Shown: positions 1-7,633 of the stretch, one piece after another
How positions within the stretch are numbered: the stretch's first letter is position 1
Layout: the number at the start of each line of letters is the position of its first letter
Source of the DNA: Lachnospiraceae bacterium
Lineage (GTDB): Bacteria; Bacillota; Clostridia; Lachnospirales; Lachnospiraceae
Assembly: GCA_024690885.1 (NCBI GenBank)
Contig: JAILOI010000007.1
Coordinates: 1-41,787, forward strand
Reading direction: 5' to 3'
DNA length: 41,787 bases
The notes under the pieces: generated by a model
What the model saw: the letters and a program-made list of their open reading frames with translations, nothing else
Databases searched by the model: none
Told to the model about the DNA's origin: nothing
Made by a program: the position numbers and the translations under genes

Positions 1-2
1 TA

Positions 3-80
3 TATTTCATGGTGATATTATATACCATTCTGTTGGACGTCGACGGATATATCAAGAAACAAGGTGCCAAGGATAAGTGA
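3..80 (+). CDS. Possible C-terminal end of an upstream membrane protein (partial)
   Basis: The third frame is open from the window edge to a TGA at 78-80. The 25 visible residues are a hydrophobic stretch (YFMVILYTILL) followed by a charged, lysine-rich tail ending in KKQGAKDK, as expected for the last membrane helix and cytosolic tail of an integral membrane protein. A polysaccharide polymerase, flippase or similar would fit the cluster downstream, but nothing seen here identifies the family. A second frame is also open until 76, so chance cannot be excluded. Confidence 0.35.
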   Translation, partial: YFMVILYTILLDVDGYIKKQGAKDK

Positions 81-175
81 TATATATAATCTTGGCACCT
101 ATTCGGTTGTTCCGGGAGCATGGAGTCGCTCGAAGAGGGTGCTAAGAGATGGACAAAGGAATCGTCTTGGCACCC
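62..175. repeat. Two tandem hairpins with related TTGGCACC stems
   Basis: The first hairpin (62-100) pairs AGGTGCCAAGGAT with ATCTTGGCACCT, with one bulged base. The second (137-175) pairs GGGTGCTAAGA with TCTTGGCACCC through a G-T wobble. Both right arms contain CTTGGCACC. Neither is followed by a T-run, so they are not classical intrinsic terminators. They lie upstream of the rfbA promoter and would only be transcribed by read-through from the preceding gene. Confidence 0.6.
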
Positions 176-234
176 TTGATCTTGCTCGGTTTTGGCAGAC
201 GAAATGCGGAGGGCTTGATTGATTTGGCAGGAAT

Positions 235-263
235 TTGAAATATTAGGTCCTAATGGCTATAAT
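235..263 (+). promoter_or_regulatory. Promoter of the glycan operon with a palindrome in its spacer
   Basis: TTGAAA (235-240), a 17-bp spacer and TATAAT (258-263) form a near-consensus sigma-A promoter 37 bp before the rfbA start. The spacer holds the perfect inverted repeat ATTAGG-T-CCTAAT (242-254), a candidate operator where a bound protein would block the polymerase. The direct repeat TTTGGCAG occurs at 191-198 and 223-230, 32 bp apart (about three helical turns), just upstream of the -35 box. An AGGAGG ribosome binding site is at 290-295. Confidence 0.8.
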
Positions 264-300
264 ATATGAGTTGAAGTTTGTAAAGAAATAGGAGGATCCT

Positions 301-1179
301 ATGAAAGGTATTATATTAGCCGGTGGTAGCGGCACAAGACTATATCCGTTGACCAAGGCAATTTCCAAACAGATTATGCCGGTGTATGACAAGCCGATGA
401 TTTATTATCCATTGTCTACCTTGATGTTATCCGGAATTCGTGAGGTATTGATTATCTCTACACCACGTGATTTGCCGGTATTTGAGGAGTTACTCGGCGA
501 TGGTAGCCAGCTTGGCATGAACATTGAATACGCGGTCCAGGCAGCACCGAACGGATTGGCAGAAGCATTCATTATTGGCGCGGATTTTATCGGCCAGGAT
601 GCAGTCGCACTGGTATTGGGTGATAACATCTTCTACGGTCAGAGTTTCTCTAAGGTATTGCGTCAGGCATATGAGCGCCAGGAGCATGAACCGGGAGCAA
701 CCATCTTTGGATATTATGTGAAGGATCCGAGAGAATATGGCGTGGTAGAGTTCGATGAGAACGGCATTGCCAAGTCCATCGAAGAGAAGCCACAGAATCC
801 GAAGTCCAATTATGCGGTTCCGGGTCTGTACTTCTATGATAACGATGTGGTAAACATTGCAAAATCAATCAAACCGTCTGCAAGAGGCGAGTTGGAGATT
901 ACGACTGTTAACAATGAATACTTACAGCGTGGCAATTTACATGTAGAGACCCTGGGTCGTGGATTTGCCTGGTTGGATACCGGAAATCACGATATGCTGT
1001 TGTCTGCAGCGAATTTCGTTGAGACCTTCCAGAAGAGACAGGGACTCTATATTTCCTGTATCGAAGAAATCGCTTATAAGCGTGGATTTATTGATCGTGA
1101 TCAGTTGGAGAAGTTGGCACAGCCACTGTTGAAGACGGATTACGGCAAATACTTAATGGATATTGCGGAGGGACTCTAG
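301..1179 (+). CDS. rfbA: Glucose-1-phosphate thymidylyltransferase RfbA/RmlA
   Basis: Joins dTTP and glucose-1-phosphate to give dTDP-glucose, the first step of dTDP-L-rhamnose synthesis in the cytosol. The N-terminus has the nucleotidyltransferase signature [13 protein letters not shown] (residues 6-18) followed by [25 protein letters not shown] (around 105) and the later [20 protein letters not shown] block are typical of RmlA. The length of 292 residues is normal for the family. The ATG start follows an ideal AGGAGG site. It is the first gene of the operon and is followed 1 bp later by rfbC. The two other pathway genes, rmlB and rmlD, are not in this window. Confidence 0.97.
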   Translation: MKGIILAGGSGTRLYPLTKAISKQIMPVYDKPMIYYPLSTLMLSGIREVLIISTPRDLPVFEELLGDGSQLGMNIEYAVQAAPNGLAEAFIIGADFIGQDAVALVLGDNIFYGQSFSKVLRQAYERQEHEPGATIFGYYVKDPREYGVVEFDENGIAKSIEEKPQNPKSNYAVPGLYFYDNDVVNIAKSIKPSARGELEITTVNNEYLQRGNLHVETLGRGFAWLDTGNHDMLLSAANFVETFQKRQGLYISCIEEIAYKRGFIDRDQLEKLAQPLLKTDYGKYLMDIAEGL

Positions 1180-1180
1180 G

Positions 1181-1768
1181 ATGGGCAAGATTACAGTAGA
1201 GCATGATTGTAACGGAATCGAAGGATTGGCAGTTATTACACCAACCGTATTTGGCGATGACCGTGGATATTTTTATGAGAGCTACAATGCCAACGACTTA
1301 AAGGCAGCAGGCATTGATGTGGAATTTGTACAGGACAACCAGTCTGCATCCAAGAAGGGTGTATTGCGCGGTTTGCATTTCCAGATCAACTTCCCACAGG
1401 ATAAGTTGGTGCGTGTCATCAATGGTCGTGTATTTGACGTTGCGGTAGATTTACGCAAGGGTTCTAAGACCTATGGTAAGTGGTTTGGTGTGGAACTTTC
1501 TGCTGAGAACAAGAAGCAGTTCTTCATCCCGAAGGATTTCGCACATGGATTTATTGTATTATCCGACTATGCAGAGTTCTGCTACAAGGTTACGGATTTC
1601 TATCATCCAAACGACGAGGGCGGATTGATCTGGAACGATTCCGATATTGCAGTGGATTGGCCGATGCCGGAAGGTATGGGACCGGACGATTTGATTTTAT
1701 CCGACAAGGACAAGGTAAACTGGACCTTCCAGGAGTACTTAGAAAAGGTTAAGAATCAGGAGATCTAA
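1181..1768 (+). CDS. rfbC: dTDP-4-dehydrorhamnose 3,5-epimerase RfbC/RmlC
   Basis: Epimerises dTDP-4-keto-6-deoxyglucose at C3 and C5, the third step to dTDP-L-rhamnose. The cupin-fold protein shows GLAVITPTVFGDDRGYFYES, the QDNQSASKKGVLRGLHFQ block with the active-site histidine, and FAHGFIVLSDYAEFCYKVTD. The chosen ATG gives 195 residues, close to the usual 180-200, and is preceded by GGAGGG inside the end of rfbA. An upstream in-frame TTG at 1163 lacks a ribosome binding site and lies inside rfbA. Translational coupling with rfbA is likely. Confidence 0.96.
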   Translation: MGKITVEHDCNGIEGLAVITPTVFGDDRGYFYESYNANDLKAAGIDVEFVQDNQSASKKGVLRGLHFQINFPQDKLVRVINGRVFDVAVDLRKGSKTYGKWFGVELSAENKKQFFIPKDFAHGFIVLSDYAEFCYKVTDFYHPNDEGGLIWNDSDIAVDWPMPEGMGPDDLILSDKDKVNWTFQEYLEKVKNQEI

Positions 1769-1769
1769 G

Positions 1770-2666
1770 ATGACCCCGATGCAGATTTTTCTTATAGCGG
1801 CTTATGTGCTGTTATTGGTGTTTTATATTGTAAATTGGAAAGCCATCATGGAAATTCCCAAGGACATCTTCGGAAATCTCCGCTTGATCCGTGCACTTGC
1901 CAAGAATGATATGAAGTCCAAGTTCGCAGGCTCTTATTTGGGCGTGGTTTGGGCATTCATTCAGCCGGTGGTGACGGTATTTGTTTATTGGTTTGTGTTT
2001 GAGAAAGCATTGGGTGCAGCGGCACAGTCTACCAAGGCCGGTATTGAAGCGCCCTATGTACTGTGGTTGATTGCAGGTATTGTGTCTTGGTTCTATTTTT
2101 CCGAGGCGGTCAGCACCGGAACAAATGCACTGATTTCCTACGACTACCTCGTAAAGAAGGTGGTATTCAAAATTGATGTACTGCCATTTGTTCGTATGAT
2201 TTCCTGCCTGTTTGTACATCTGTTTTTCATCGGATTTACACTGGTGATGTTTTTGATTTACGGATACTATCCGACCATCGATTGGTTGCAGATTCCGTAT
2301 TACTTATTATGCACCATTGTACTGGCAGCAGGTATCGTATACGCGACCAGTGCAGTGGCTGTATTTTTCCGTGATTTGATTCAGTTGGTGACCATCTTCT
2401 TACAGTTGATGATTTGGGCAACCCCCATCATGTGGAATATCAATGCGGAGTCTATGCAGAAGCTGTCACCGGTACTTTTGACCATACTGAAGATGAACCC
2501 CATGTTCTACATCGTCAACGGATATCGTGAGACCTTGATTGGTGGCGCACCGTTTTGGGCAGATGGAGAACTGATGGCTTGGTTCTGGTGGATTACCCTC
2601 CTGTTGTTTGGAGTGGGCGTGATGATTTTCCGCAAGCTACGGGTACATTTTGCGGATGTATTATAA
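1770..2666 (+). CDS. ABC-2 type polysaccharide export permease (Wzm/TagG family)
   Basis: Membrane subunit of an ABC exporter that moves a lipid-linked glycan across the cytoplasmic membrane. After an amphipathic stretch LRLIRALAKNDMKSKFAGSYLGVVWAFIQPVVTVFVYWFVF, typical of the ABC2_membrane family, there are five or six further hydrophobic helices, and the late motif NPMFYIVNGYRETLIGG is a hallmark of Wzm/TagG proteins. The protein has about 30 extra N-terminal residues forming one more hydrophobic segment (IFLIAAYVLLLVFYIV), which most relatives lack. The ATG lies 1 bp after the rfbC stop, and the ATPase follows after 11 bp. Confidence 0.93.
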   Translation: MTPMQIFLIAAYVLLLVFYIVNWKAIMEIPKDIFGNLRLIRALAKNDMKSKFAGSYLGVVWAFIQPVVTVFVYWFVFEKALGAAAQSTKAGIEAPYVLWLIAGIVSWFYFSEAVSTGTNALISYDYLVKKVVFKIDVLPFVRMISCLFVHLFFIGFTLVMFLIYGYYPTIDWLQIPYYLLCTIVLAAGIVYATSAVAVFFRDLIQLVTIFLQLMIWATPIMWNINAESMQKLSPVLLTILKMNPMFYIVNGYRETLIGGAPFWADGELMAWFWWITLLLFGVGVMIFRKLRVHFADVL

Positions 2667-2677
2667 GTCGAGGATAG

Positions 2678-3994
2678 ATGGAGAGTATGTCAGAGAATTG
2701 TGCAATTCGCGTTAAGAACGTAAGCAAAGTATATAAGCTCTATCAGCGCAATGTGGACCGTGTGGTGGATGCATTGGGTTTATCCGGTAAAAAGAAGGTT
2801 TACCGGGAGCATTATGCTTTACATAATATGAGCTTCGATATTAAGCGGGGCGAGTGCGTGGGTATTATCGGAACCAACGGTGCCGGTAAGTCCACAATTT
2901 TAAAAATTATTACCGGCGTGTTAAGTCCGACGGAAGGTGATGTGGAAATCAACGGACGTATTTCTGCGTTGTTGGAGTTGGGTGCCGGATTCAATACCGA
3001 ATATACCGGTTTGGAGAATATCTATCTCAATGGAACCATGATGGGATTTTCCAAGGAAGAGATTGATGCCAAGATGGAGGATATCTTATCCTTTGCAGAT
3101 ATCGGAGAATTCATTCATCAGCCGGTGAAGACCTATTCCAGTGGTATGTTTGTACGACTGGCATTTTCTGTGGCCATCAATATTGACCCGGAGATTTTGA
3201 TTGTAGATGAAGCCTTGTCCGTAGGAGATGCGTTCTTCCAGGCCAAGTGCTATAAGAAGTTTGATGATTTCAAGAAACAGGGGAAGACAATTCTCTTTGT
3301 CAGCCATGACTTGAGTGCGATTTCCCGTTACTGTGATCATGCAATTCTGTTAAACAAGGGTACTATGTTAGCCGAAGGTACGCCGAAGGATATGATTGAC
3401 CTCTACAAGAAGGTCTTGGTGGACCAGGCTGATGTCAAAAGCATTGCATCCGGTGAGGCGGATATCCATAGTACCACCGGTCAGCAGAGCATTACCGGTG
3501 CTAGTGGCGCGGTAGATACCTGGATGAGTCACTTCCATGTAAATCCGGAGGTGAATGAGTATGGTGATGGTACGGCGCACATCATTGATTTTGCTGTGGA
3601 GGATGAGAAGGGACTTCTGTCCACCACCATCATGAAGGGCAGTCGGTTTACCATCAAATCCAAGGTTTTGTTTGACAAGCCGGTGTACGATCCGATTTTT
3701 ACATACACCATTAAGAATACCCAGGGAATTTCCATTACCGGAACCAACACCATGTACGAGAAGAAGGACGTGGGCGAGGTGACTCCGGGGGATGTGTATG
3801 TGGCATCCTTCAATCAGGAGATGAACTTACAGGGTGGCGAGTATCTGTTGTCCATCAGCTGTACGGGATTCGAATACGGGGACTTCCGCGTGTTCCATCG
3901 GTTGTATGACGTATTGAATATTACAGTAGTTTCAGACAAAGACACGGTTGGATTCTATGATATGAATTCCACCACCACAGTGACAAAAGTATAA
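2678..3994 (+). CDS. Polysaccharide export ATPase with C-terminal cargo-binding domain (Wzt family)
   Basis: Cytosolic ATPase partner of the preceding permease. Walker A is GTNGAGKST (65-73), the signature is YSSGM (153-157), Walker B is ILIVDE (173-178) and the switch histidine is in FVSHD (207-211). The ATPase domain ends near 245. The remaining 190 residues, including the block MNLQGGEYLLSISCTG, look like the beta-sandwich Wzt C-terminal domain. In the E. coli O8/O9a exporters this domain binds the capped non-reducing end of the finished glycan before export. The extension therefore suggests that export depends on chain termination, which fits the methyltransferase/kinase-like gene later in the operon. 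A second possible ATG lies three codons inside. Confidence 0.95.
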   Translation: MESMSENCAIRVKNVSKVYKLYQRNVDRVVDALGLSGKKKVYREHYALHNMSFDIKRGECVGIIGTNGAGKSTILKIITGVLSPTEGDVEINGRISALLELGAGFNTEYTGLENIYLNGTMMGFSKEEIDAKMEDILSFADIGEFIHQPVKTYSSGMFVRLAFSVAINIDPEILIVDEALSVGDAFFQAKCYKKFDDFKKQGKTILFVSHDLSAISRYCDHAILLNKGTMLAEGTPKDMIDLYKKVLVDQADVKSIASGEADIHSTTGQQSITGASGAVDTWMSHFHVNPEVNEYGDGTAHIIDFAVEDEKGLLSTTIMKGSRFTIKSKVLFDKPVYDPIFTYTIKNTQGISITGTNTMYEKKDVGEVTPGDVYVASFNQEMNLQGGEYLLSISCTGFEYGDFRVFHRLYDVLNITVVSDKDTVGFYDMNSTTTVTKV

Positions 3995-4008
3995 AGCAGG
4001 GTATAGGC

Positions 4009-5466
4009 ATGGGTAAGGTTAGAACAGCAGCAAGCTTAGTGAAAAGATTTGGATTACGTCGTACGATGTTTTATTACGCGCATGGACGTAGAGAGCGTGC
4101 GATTCCTTTCTCATGCTTTTCTTTAAATTTGATTGAGAAGGATCGGATGTGGAAATTAGCCAAGGATCACCCCATCTCCTTTGCACACGTAGGGGAAGAA
4201 GGGGAGTATTGGATGCTACTTCCGGCCGGTGCCCGTATCTCTACGGAATTTATTGCTGCCTGTACCATTGCTTTAAATCAGGTTAAAAAACGCCCGAAGG
4301 TGATTTACACCGATGTTGCCATAAGCCCGGAGGTGTCCGGAGACGAGGCCTTCTGGAAGATTTCTCTTCCCAATGTGGGAGAGGTGTCGGCGTGCTTTTT
4401 TCCGGAGTATAGCTTGGAGACGGCAGAGTGCTTGGACTTCTTCGGCGGAGTCATCTGTGTAGCAAGTGCATGGGCCAAGGAAATGGGACTCTCAGATGAT
4501 GTGGAAATCCGTAATTTTTTGCGGCAGCAGGCCTTCGATGAGGGCGAAGTATTACACATCCCAAGAATCTTATCGGTGCAGAAGCATCCGGTGGAATTTC
4601 ATCGGCAAACCCTGGTGGAGACCAAATCCGACACCCCGTTGGTGAGCATTGTGATTCCCAACAAGGATCAGCGGGATACGCTGAAGACTTGCATTGATTC
4701 CATTCTTGAGAAGACGGCCTATCCCAATTATGAGATTGTGGTCATTGAGAATAACAGTGAAGAATCGGAGACCTTTGCTTATTATGAGTCCTTGCAGGAG
4801 CCGGTGCGTGTGGTGACCTGTGAGACGGATTGGAATTTTTCCTATATCAACAATTTTGGCGTCAAGCATACCAAGGGCAGCCTGCTTCTGTTTTTAAACA
4901 ACGACACCCAGGTATTGGATGCAAATTGGCTGAGTGAGATGGTAGCTTACGTACAGCGGTCCGGTGTGGGCGCTGTGGGTGCGAAGCTTTGTTACCCGGA
5001 TGGCACCATCCAGCATGGTGGCGTCACCGTCGGGGTACGAGGGGTTGCCGGACATGCGTATATCAATTGGCCCAAGGAGGCCAAGGGGTATCTCCATCGG
5101 TTGGAATTCCCACAGAATGTGAGCGCAGTGACTGCCGCTTGTATGATGGTACCGCGGGATGTGTTCTATCAGGTGGGCGGCTTTGATGAGAGCTTGAAAG
5201 TGGCCTTTAACGATACGGATTTGTGTATGAAGATTCGGGATGCGGGCTATCGGATTGTATGCCTTCCCCAGGTGGTATTGACCCACTTCGAATCCAAGAG
5301 TCGCGGACATGACGACCAAAACCCGCAGAAACTGGCACGTTTCAATCGGGAGAGTATGACCTTCCAGCGTCGCTGGTTCCATGAGATTATAAATGGAGAT
5401 CCAACATACAACGTGCATCTATCCTATGAAGATGACAATTTTGAGGTGAAAAATTTATGGACGTAA
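4009..5466 (+). CDS. Glycosyltransferase, family 2, with a degenerate N-terminal domain
   Basis: Likely adds a sugar, probably rhamnose, to the growing lipid-linked glycan at the inner face of the membrane. The catalytic GT2 domain begins near residue 207 with PLVSIVIPNKDQ and continues with YEIVVIENNSEE, LLLFLNNDTQ (nucleotide-binding acidic motif) and VGGFDESLKVAFNDTDLCMK, which carries the catalytic acidic residues. The first 200 residues look like the second half of another GT2 domain (WMLLPAGARIS, VIYTDVAISPE) without a nucleotide-binding site. The 485-residue length fits two-domain O-antigen and S-layer glycan transferases. The next gene overlaps it by 10 bp, indicating coupled translation. 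The acceptor and linkage cannot be read from sequence. Confidence 0.9.
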   Translation: MGKVRTAASLVKRFGLRRTMFYYAHGRRERAIPFSCFSLNLIEKDRMWKLAKDHPISFAHVGEEGEYWMLLPAGARISTEFIAACTIALNQVKKRPKVIYTDVAISPEVSGDEAFWKISLPNVGEVSACFFPEYSLETAECLDFFGGVICVASAWAKEMGLSDDVEIRNFLRQQAFDEGEVLHIPRILSVQKHPVEFHRQTLVETKSDTPLVSIVIPNKDQRDTLKTCIDSILEKTAYPNYEIVVIENNSEESETFAYYESLQEPVRVVTCETDWNFSYINNFGVKHTKGSLLLFLNNDTQVLDANWLSEMVAYVQRSGVGAVGAKLCYPDGTIQHGGVTVGVRGVAGHAYINWPKEAKGYLHRLEFPQNVSAVTAACMMVPRDVFYQVGGFDESLKVAFNDTDLCMKIRDAGYRIVCLPQVVLTHFESKSRGHDDQNPQKLARFNRESMTFQRRWFHEIINGDPTYNVHLSYEDDNFEVKNLWT

Positions 5467-6413
5467 CAGTGGTCATTCCGGTCAAAAACGGAGGGCACCG
5501 ATTTGTCGAAGTCTGTGAACGCATTCAGAAACAGACCGGTGTGGATGCCTATGAGGTAATCGTCATTGATTCCGGTTCCACGGATGATAGCGTGGCAGTT
5601 GCCAAGGCAGCCGGATTTTCGGTATACGAGATTCCACCGGAAGCGTTTGGACACGGCAAAACCAGAGCCTATGGAGCATCTTTGGGAAGTGGACGATACA
5701 TCGTCTTTATTACCCAGGACGCCTTGCCGGCAGATACGCACTGGTTAGAAAACTTTGTAGCCGGTATGGATGCCATGCCGCAGGCAGCCGGTGGATTCGG
5801 CAAGCATTTGCCTTATCCGGAGTGCAATCCGGTGGATCGGCAGATGTTACAATTGCATTTTGAAAACTTTTTACGAGAGGATCCTTACGGTGGGGTGGAA
5901 AGCATTGGAGAGAATCGTCTCTTTTTCCTACACGACGGCAATCGTCGCATCTATGATGAGGATGCGGGATATCGTCAGTGGCTGGGCTTTTTCTCAGACA
6001 ACAATGCCATCATCCGACGGAGTGCATGGGAGGTGCTTCCTTATGCAGACGTGGATTTTGCAGAGGACCAGGTATGGGCAGCTGCGGCCATTGCGGCCGG
6101 TATGAAGAAGGCCTATATCCCCAGCGCCGTTGTGTATCATTCCCATGATTACCCATTGAAGGATTATAAAGCCCGCTACTACGATGATTTTGCATCGGTT
6201 TATCGGGTTCACGGGGATACCCCATGTCCCACCAGGAAGGCCATGTGGCATAAGATCCTGGGGGATACCAAGTTTAACTGGGGCTATATTCGTAGGCAAA
6301 CAGATTATACCTTCCCACAGAAAATTCGTTGGTGTATCTATGCCCTGCGTCGAAATTGTATTCGCTACTGGGCTGCTTATCAGGCAGCTCACGAGATAGG
6401 AGAGAAGCAATGA
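5457..6413 (+). CDS. Glycosyltransferase, family 2, rhamnosyltransferase-like
   Basis: Single-domain GT2 enzyme of 318 residues. It starts with VTVVIPVKNGGHRF and has VIDSGSTDDSV, then the FGHGKTRAYGAS block typical of bacterial rhamnosyltransferases, and FITQDALP as the DXD-like motif. The SDNNAIIRRSAWEVLPYADVDFAEDQVWA stretch carries the catalytic acidic pair. A short C-terminal region is rich in basic and aromatic residues and may touch the membrane. The ribosome binding site GAGGTG lies inside the end of the previous gene, and the next start overlaps this stop as ATGA. dTDP-rhamnose is the probable donor, inferred from rfbA/rfbC in the operon. Confidence 0.9.
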   Translation: MDVTVVIPVKNGGHRFVEVCERIQKQTGVDAYEVIVIDSGSTDDSVAVAKAAGFSVYEIPPEAFGHGKTRAYGASLGSGRYIVFITQDALPADTHWLENFVAGMDAMPQAAGGFGKHLPYPECNPVDRQMLQLHFENFLREDPYGGVESIGENRLFFLHDGNRRIYDEDAGYRQWLGFFSDNNAIIRRSAWEVLPYADVDFAEDQVWAAAAIAAGMKKAYIPSAVVYHSHDYPLKDYKARYYDDFASVYRVHGDTPCPTRKAMWHKILGDTKFNWGYIRRQTDYTFPQKIRWCIYALRRNCIRYWAAYQAAHEIGEKQ

Positions 6414-7633
6414 ATATCAAGACCAAAATCCGTATGTCGGTAGAGAATCTTTTGAATCGCTACGGCTATGCGTTAGAGAAAAAATATAAATTGAAGCGTG
6501 GTACGGTGGAGTATGACATCTTAATGGAGGAGCAGGAATACCCCTTCGACGAGGCGGCATACCGGGCACACAAAGAGGGCGGAGAACCCATCACCTTAAA
6601 CTGGGTAATTCCTTTGATGGGACCGGGTTCCGGCGGACATACCACCATCTTTCGTACCATCTCCTATTTATCGGAGCTTGGCATCAAGAACAAGATTTAC
6701 ATGTGCTGGTACGCCGGCAATGCAGCCACCTCTGAGGAACTGCGTGCCCAGGTGAAGCAGTACTACGGATATGATTTGGGCGACAACGAAATCTATTGGG
6801 ATTATCGGACCATGGGCTATGCGGATGGTTGTGTGTGCACCTCCTGGCAGAGTGCTTATGTACTGCGCCGCTTCCACAACTGCTTGAGCAAGTTTTATTT
6901 TGTTCAGGATTTTGAACCGTGGTTTTATCCCATGGGCTCCATGTATCACTTATCTGAGAAGACCTATCACTTTGGGTTCCGTGGTGTAACCGCAGGCTTG
7001 TGGCTGGCTTCGAAGCTGCAGAGTGAGTATGGGATGAAGACCGCGGGTTTTCGATTCTCTTATGAACGGAATCGCTATCACTTCGGTGAGAAAAAAGACC
7101 AAACGCCACGTGTCTTTTTCTATGCAAGACCGTATACGGCACGACGGGAGTTTGAGATTGGTACCATGGCATTAGACATGGTAGCCAAGCAGATTCCGGA
7201 GCTGGAAGTGGTGATGGCCGGACAGTCCATCTCCGATTATCCCTTCGGATTCAAATGCATTGACAAGGGCATTATGCCGCCGGATCAGATGTCGGATGTG
7301 TACAGCCAGTGTGATATGTGTTTGGTATTATCCGCAACCAATATGTCTCTGCTTCCAATCGAAGTGATGGCATCCGGTTCGGTGGTGGTATCCGATGGCG
7401 GTGATAACAATACCTGGGAATTAAATGAGCAAAACGCAATCCTGACGGAGGATGATCCGTGGGATATTGCGGATAAGATTGTATATTACTTGAATCACAA
7501 GGAGGAGCTTGCTCCACTTCGCACCTATGGTAAGGAATACGCAGACAGCATTACCTGGAAGAGCGAGATGGAGAAAATTGCAGGCTTCATCCGTACATCC
7601 ATTGAGGAAGATCGTACCAAGAGGGGTAAATGA
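6410..7633 (+). CDS. WsaF-family rhamnosyltransferase (GT-B fold)
   Basis: Resembles WsaF, the rhamnosyltransferase of the Geobacillus S-layer glycan cluster. The first 70 residues form the family's leader, followed by ITLNWVIPLMGPGSGGHTTIFRTISYLSELG, the N-terminal Rossmann half. The C-terminal half contains VFFYARPYTARREFEIG, LPIEVMASGSVVVSDGGDNN with the E and donor-site residues of GT4-like enzymes, and LTEDDPWDIADKIVYYL. The ATG at 6410 was chosen over an upstream TTG because ATAGGAGAG precedes it and it overlaps the previous stop as ATGA; this gives 407 residues. The role is probably chain extension with rhamnose. Confidence 0.9.
   Translation: MNIKTKIRMSVENLLNRYGYALEKKYKLKRGTVEYDILMEEQEYPFDEAAYRAHKEGGEPITLNWVIPLMGPGSGGHTTIFRTISYLSELGIKNKIYMCWYAGNAATSEELRAQVKQYYGYDLGDNEIYWDYRTMGYADGCVCTSWQSAYVLRRFHNCLSKFYFVQDFEPWFYPMGSMYHLSEKTYHFGFRGVTAGLWLASKLQSEYGMKTAGFRFSYERNRYHFGEKKDQTPRVFFYARPYTARREFEIGTMALDMVAKQIPELEVVMAGQSISDYPFGFKCIDKGIMPPDQMSDVYSQCDMCLVLSATNMSLLPIEVMASGSVVVSDGGDNNTWELNEQNAILTEDDPWDIADKIVYYLNHKEELAPLRTYGKEYADSITWKSEMEKIAGFIRTSIEEDRTKRGK

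Noticed and set aside
166-185. Possible sigma-54 promoter (TTGGCAC followed by TTGC)
   Set aside because: The GG to GC distance is 13 bases instead of the required 10, and a good sigma-A promoter serves the operon.
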